Source of the DNA: Nitrospira sp.
Lineage (GTDB): Bacteria > Nitrospirota > Nitrospiria > Nitrospirales > Nitrospiraceae
Length of the DNA: 64,000 bases
NCBI GenBank assembly: GCA_029194675.1
Contig: JARFXP010000001.1
Coordinates: 1,761,352 to 1,825,351 of the forward strand
Reading direction: 5' to 3'
Positions 60,254 to 64,000 of this stretch are shown in pieces. Position 1 is the stretch's first letter. Every line of letters begins with the position of its first letter. Both the position numbers and the translations under genes were made by a program. The notes below the pieces were generated by a model. It saw only the letters and a program-made list of their open reading frames with translations, was not told the DNA's origin and did no database searches.

Positions 60254-63200
60254 ATATTTCTTCGCCATTCATCCGGCGTCCGGTGGCCACGACCTTGCTG
60301 ACCGTCGGCGTGACCCTCATCGGCGTCGTGGCGTTCCGGTTCCTTCCTGTTGCCGCTCTACCGCAAGTGGAGTTTCCGACGATCAACGTGTCGGCCGGGC
60401 TGCCCGGCGCGAGCCCTGAAACCATGGCGACTTCGGTCGCGGCACCGCTTGAACACCAGTTCACGCGTATCGCCGGCGTAACGGAGATGACCTCCACCAG
60501 CATGCTCGGCTCCTCGAACATCACTCTACAGTTCGAACTGAGCCGCGATATCGACGGGGCTGCGCGCGATGTTCAGGCAGCGATCATGGCGGCGCGCAGC
60601 GATCTGCCGGCCAACCTCCCGAGCCAGCCTATGTATCGCAAGATCAACCCAGCCGATGCGCCGATTCTCATCCTGTCCTTGACCTCGGAGATCGTGAGTC
60701 GCGGCCGGATGTACGATGTTGCTTCCAGTGTCCTTCAGCAGAACCTGTCGCAGATCGACGGTGTTGGTCAGGTCTATGTGGGAGGAGGCTCGCTTCCCGC
60801 CGTGCGCGTCGATCTCAACCCGACGTCGCTCCACAAGTACGGGATCGGACTGGGCGACGTCCGTCGGATGTTGAGCGAGACGAACGTGAATCGTCCGAAA
60901 GGTCAGCTCTCCAATGGGAAGCGGACATGGGAAATTCGGACGAATGACCAGCTCTACGAGGCTGAAGATTATTTGCCGCTGATCGTGAGTTATCGCGAAG
61001 GTAGAGCCGTACGACTCTCGGACATCGCGACTGTGGAGCAGTCGGTCGAGGATCTACGAACCATGGGTGTGGCGAACGGGACCCCGGCGGTGCTTATCAT
61101 TATCAGCCGGCAGCCCGGAGCGAATATTATCGAAACTGTCGACCGGGTGATGGCCATGCTTCCACAGCTGGAAGCGTCCATTCCCGGGACGATGACACTC
61201 TCGGTCATGGGCGACCGCACACCGGCCATCCGTGCCTCCCTGCATGACGTCGAACGGACGCTGGCGATCTCCGTGTTCCTCGTGATCCTGGTGGTGTTCC
61301 TGTTTCTCAGGGACGTCCGTGCCACGCTCATTCCCTGTGTGGCGGTCCCTGTCTCGCTGATCAGCACGTTCGGGGTGATGTACCTCCTCGGGTACAGTCT
61401 CGACAACCTTTCACTGATGGCGCTCACGATCGCGACAGGATTTGTGGTAGACGACGCGATCGTCGTCCTGGAAAACATCAGCCGCTATCGTGAGCAGGGC
61501 ATGGCTCCCATGGAGGCCGCTCTGCGTGGTGCGCGGGAGATCACGTTTACCGTCCTGTCGATGACGTTGTCGTTGGTCGCCGTCTTTGTCCCCATCCTCT
61601 TCATGGGGGGGATGATGGGTCGGCTGTTCCGGGAATTTGCCGTCACACTCTCGGTGGCGATTCTCGTTTCGCTCGTCCTGTCGCTCACCACGACGCCCAT
61701 GATGTGCGCGAGGGTGCTGAGGCCAGACCAGGGACAATCTCACGGCTGGTGCTACCGCCTGAGCGCGGGGTTTTTCGAAGGGATGCGCGCCGGATACGCT
61801 AGGAGTCTCTCCTGGGTTCTCCGCCATCCGCGCGGAATGCTCGCGTTCACGCTGGCCACCATGGCCTTGAGCGTATATCTCTACACCGTCATTCCCAAAG
61901 GATTTTTTCCGCAGCAGGACACCGGTCGCATGTTCGGGTTCATTCAGGCGGCACAAGACATTTCGTTCCAAGCCATGCGTGAGAAGCTTACCGAAGTTGT
62001 GGATCTCATCAAGAGCGATCCAGCGGTAGAAACGGTGACAGGATTCAGCGGCGGCAGCGGGAGCACGAACTCAGGCCGCATGTACATTACGCTGAAACCG
62101 CTTCAGGAGCGGCAGATCAGCGTGGATCATGTTATCGCGCGTTTGCGTCCCAAGCTGGCCCAGGTGCCGGGCGCGCCGACGGTGCTGCAGGCGATTCAGG
62201 ATCTGCGCATCGGCGGTCGGGTAAGCAGCGCGCAATACCAATATACCCTTCAAAGCGTGGACCTAGCCGAGCTGAACACCTGGGCGCCCAGAGTAGAGCG
62301 CCGGCTTCGAACGCTCAGCGAAATTGTGGATGTCAATAGCGATCAGCAAGACAAGGGGCTGCAGTCGCTGGTCGTGTTCGACCGGAGCACCGCTTCTCGA
62401 CTCGGGCTCAGCCCTCAGCTCATCGATGACACATTGTACGATGCATTCGGCCAGCGCCAGGTTTCCATCCTGTATACGACGCTGAACCAGTATCACGTCG
62501 TGATGGAAGTGGCACCGCCATACTGGCAGAACCCGTCCACGCTTCAGGAGATCTATGTGCGGTCTCAGACGGGGGAACAGGTGCCGCTGAGCGCGGTGAC
62601 GCGGTTTGAACCAACGAACACGCTGCTGCTCGTCAACCATCAGGGACAATTTCCCGGCGTGACGCTGTCGTTCAACATGGCACCCGGCATTTCGCTCGGC
62701 GAGGCGGTGGAGGCCATTGAGAAGTCGATGCGGGAGATTGGACTGCCGGCCGGTATTCAAGGTAGTTTTCAGGGAGCAGCCAGAGCGTTCCAATCATCCG
62801 TCGAGAATCAACCAGTGCTGGTTCTTGCCGCGCTCCTGACGGTCTACATTGTGTTGGGCATTTTGTACGAGAGCTATATCCATCCGCTGACGATCCTCTC
62901 CACGCTTCCGTCCGCCGGCGTCGGCGCCTTGCTCGCGCTGCTCCTGTTCAAGACGGAATTGAGCATGATTGCGCTCATCGGCATCATTCTGCTCATCGGA
63001 ATCGTGAAAAAAAACGCCATTATGATGATCGATTTCGCCTTGGATGTCGAGCGGAAGGACGGCGAACAGCCGGAGGAGGCGATCTACCGGGCCTGCCTGC
63101 TGCGTTTCAGGCCGATTATGATGACGACGATGGCGGCCTTGTTCGGCGCCTTGCCATTGGCCATAGGAATGGGTGTGGGATCGGAGTTGCGACGGCCACT

Positions 63201-63348
63201 CGGAATCGCAATCGTGGGCGGCCTACTCGTCAGTCAGTTGCTTACCCTCTATACAACGCCGGTCGTCTATCTCTATCTCGATCGAATGCGACTGAGCTTC
63301 TTGCGAATCTTCTCAAGAACAGTGGAAAGCAGGCCACTTCTCAAATAA
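60250..63348 (+). CDS. mdtC: MdtC-like RND efflux permease
   Basis: Second RND permease of the pump, 1032 residues. It starts at the ATG (60250) that overlaps the mdtB stop as ATGA and reads [20 protein letters not shown]. The MdtC-type blocks [35 protein letters not shown] and the proton relay [17 protein letters not shown] are present. The frame is also open upstream into mdtB, but that part is the wrong frame of mdtB. mdtABC therefore form a tight three-gene operon. Confidence 0.94.
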   Translation: MNISSPFIRRPVATTLLTVGVTLIGVVAFRFLPVAALPQVEFPTINVSAGLPGASPETMATSVAAPLEHQFTRIAGVTEMTSTSMLGSSNITLQFELSRDIDGAARDVQAAIMAARSDLPANLPSQPMYRKINPADAPILILSLTSEIVSRGRMYDVASSVLQQNLSQIDGVGQVYVGGGSLPAVRVDLNPTSLHKYGIGLGDVRRMLSETNVNRPKGQLSNGKRTWEIRTNDQLYEAEDYLPLIVSYREGRAVRLSDIATVEQSVEDLRTMGVANGTPAVLIIISRQPGANIIETVDRVMAMLPQLEASIPGTMTLSVMGDRTPAIRASLHDVERTLAISVFLVILVVFLFLRDVRATLIPCVAVPVSLISTFGVMYLLGYSLDNLSLMALTIATGFVVDDAIVVLENISRYREQGMAPMEAALRGAREITFTVLSMTLSLVAVFVPILFMGGMMGRLFREFAVTLSVAILVSLVLSLTTTPMMCARVLRPDQGQSHGWCYRLSAGFFEGMRAGYARSLSWVLRHPRGMLAFTLATMALSVYLYTVIPKGFFPQQDTGRMFGFIQAAQDISFQAMREKLTEVVDLIKSDPAVETVTGFSGGSGSTNSGRMYITLKPLQERQISVDHVIARLRPKLAQVPGAPTVLQAIQDLRIGGRVSSAQYQYTLQSVDLAELNTWAPRVERRLRTLSEIVDVNSDQQDKGLQSLVVFDRSTASRLGLSPQLIDDTLYDAFGQRQVSILYTTLNQYHVVMEVAPPYWQNPSTLQEIYVRSQTGEQVPLSAVTRFEPTNTLLLVNHQGQFPGVTLSFNMAPGISLGEAVEAIEKSMREIGLPAGIQGSFQGAARAFQSSVENQPVLVLAALLTVYIVLGILYESYIHPLTILSTLPSAGVGALLALLLFKTELSMIALIGIILLIGIVKKNAIMMIDFALDVERKDGEQPEEAIYRACLLRFRPIMMTTMAALFGALPLAIGMGVGSELRRPLGIAIVGGLLVSQLLTLYTTPVVYLYLDRMRLSFLRIFSRTVESRPLLK

Positions 63349-63447
63349 TCATGATCGGTCCAGATCGTACATATCGGCAATGAAAGATGTGAGCCTGTGG
63401 TACGTGTGGTGACGGTGTTGCCGGGGTATGATCGATCTGGAAACACA

Positions 63448-63477
63448 AAGGGCCCGATGGTTTCCCACCGAGCCCTT
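63448..63477 (-). terminator. hairpin between mdtC and groL, probable bidirectional terminator
   Basis: On the minus strand AAGGGCTCGGTGG and CCATCGGGCCCTT pair over 13 bp (two G-U) around a GAAA tetraloop. On the plus strand the same stem forms. The tails are only moderately T-rich (TGTGTTT after the groL-side stem), so it is a strong hairpin with a weak tail. It lies 35 bp after the groL stop and 100 bp after the mdtC stop, between convergent genes. Confidence 0.6.
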
Positions 63478-63511
63478 CGCATGTCCAGATTCTCAGCACT
63501 CAGCACTGAGT

Positions 63512-64000
63512 TTAGTACATTCCCTCCATGCCGTGGCTGTGTCCGCCACCCGGCATAGCCGGTTCTTTCTTTTCCTCGGGGAGTTCGGTGATCATGACCT
63601 CGGTGGTGAGCATCAAACCCGCCACGCTGGCGGCGTTTTGTAGCGCCGTCCGCGACACCTTGGTCGGATCGATGATGCCGGACTTGATCATGTCGACATA
63701 TTCGTCCGTGGCGGCGTTGTACCCACCATTGACGTTCTTCTCTTCCCGAACCTTGCCGACGATGACCGATGCTTCCGCCCCGGCATTCGCGGCGATCTGT
63801 CGGATCGGCTCTTCGAGCGCGCGCCGGACGATGTCGAGCCCGACTTTCTGCTCCAGTGGGACATCCTTGAGTCCATCGAGCGCCTTCACGCAGCGGAGAT
63901 AGGCCACGCCGCCTCCGGGGACGATCCCCTCTTCCACTGCCGCCTTGGTGGCATGCAGCGCGTCCTCGACCCGGGCCTTCTTCTCCTTCATCTCCGTCTC
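63512..64000 (-). CDS. groL: 60 kDa chaperonin GroEL, C-terminal part (cut by right edge)
   Basis: The last ~162 residues of the folding chamber subunit. [20 protein letters not shown] and [11 protein letters not shown] are classic GroEL equatorial-domain sequence, with the ATP-site Gly-rich turn, then [41 protein letters not shown] and [20 protein letters not shown]. The tail is [12 protein letters not shown], a His- and Met-containing variant of the usual GGM repeats. The frame is open to the window edge, so most of the gene lies outside. Confidence 0.97.
   Translation of the reverse strand, partial: ETEMKEKKARVEDALHATKAAVEEGIVPGGGVAYLRCVKALDGLKDVPLEQKVGLDIVRRALEEPIRQIAANAGAEASVIVGKVREEKNVNGGYNAATDEYVDMIKSGIIDPTKVSRTALQNAASVAGLMLTTEVMITELPEEKKEPAMPGGGHSHGMEGMY

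Overview
This 64 kb window reads as chromosome from a Nitrospira-type bacterium, most likely a comammox (complete ammonia-oxidising) Nitrospira. The deciding gene is an intact stand-alone amoC (28839-29666), which carries the Asp/His/His metal-ligand pattern of the AmoC/PmoC family inside an otherwise ordinary chromosomal neighbourhood. The lineage call also rests on the general look of the housekeeping proteins, LptE/LptE-type lipoproteins that imply an outer membrane, and a dispersed repeat of about 120 bp that I associate with Nitrospira genomes. No rRNA, CRISPR array or complete prophage is visible.

Layout. (1) 1-16.7 kb, minus strand: the transcription/translation supercluster in the order tRNA-Tyr (two copies, one decayed), tRNA-Gly, tRNA-Thr, tuf, rpmG, tRNA-Trp, secE, nusG, rplK, rplA, rplJ, rplL, rpoB, rpoC, rpsL, rpsG, fusA (cut by the left edge). 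rplJ and rplL share one uninterrupted reading frame. (2) 16.9-28.7 kb: a putative secreted HExxH metallopeptidase, a UvrD/PcrA helicase, a DUF4112 membrane protein, a broken antitoxin-like gene, tRNA-His, pyrF, rpsT, the leuS-lptE-holA cluster and ftsH. (3) 28.8-31.4 kb: amoC, preceded on the same strand by a 47-residue single-span membrane protein, with a divergent MarR-type regulator. Back-to-back promoters and a repeated palindromic site lie between them. (4) 31.4-36.9 kb: a HAD phosphatase, der, a small basic protein bracketed by a 19-bp inverted repeat, a flavin reductase, an Ig-like domain relic and a proline-rich lipoprotein with a duplicated domain. (5) 37.0-39.1 kb: an intact ISNCY-like element next to an internally deleted relative. 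(6) 39.1-43.4 kb: rplI, glyA, nrdR, and a two-component pair whose kinase has an NAD(P)-type Rossmann domain as its sensor end. (7) 43.5-54.2 kb, minus strand: five paralogous lipoproteins built from Cadherin-like beta-sandwich repeats, plus a frameshifted sixth cut by an IS1182-like element. (8) 55.5-63.3 kb: a 5'-truncated Spy/CpxP-like gene and a complete mdtABC-type RND efflux operon. (9) The C-terminal part of groL at the right edge.

How the parts fit. The supercluster supplies the core expression machinery. leuS-lptE-holA is a classic envelope/replication linkage. The amoC locus looks like an independently regulated AMO subunit unit separate from any amoCAB operon, under a promoter whose -10 region is overlapped by a probable MarR operator. 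The lipoprotein array and RND pump are cell-surface accessory functions in a stretch shaped by insertion sequences and by a deletion beside one of them. All functional statements are read from sequence and remembered family features; no database search was run.
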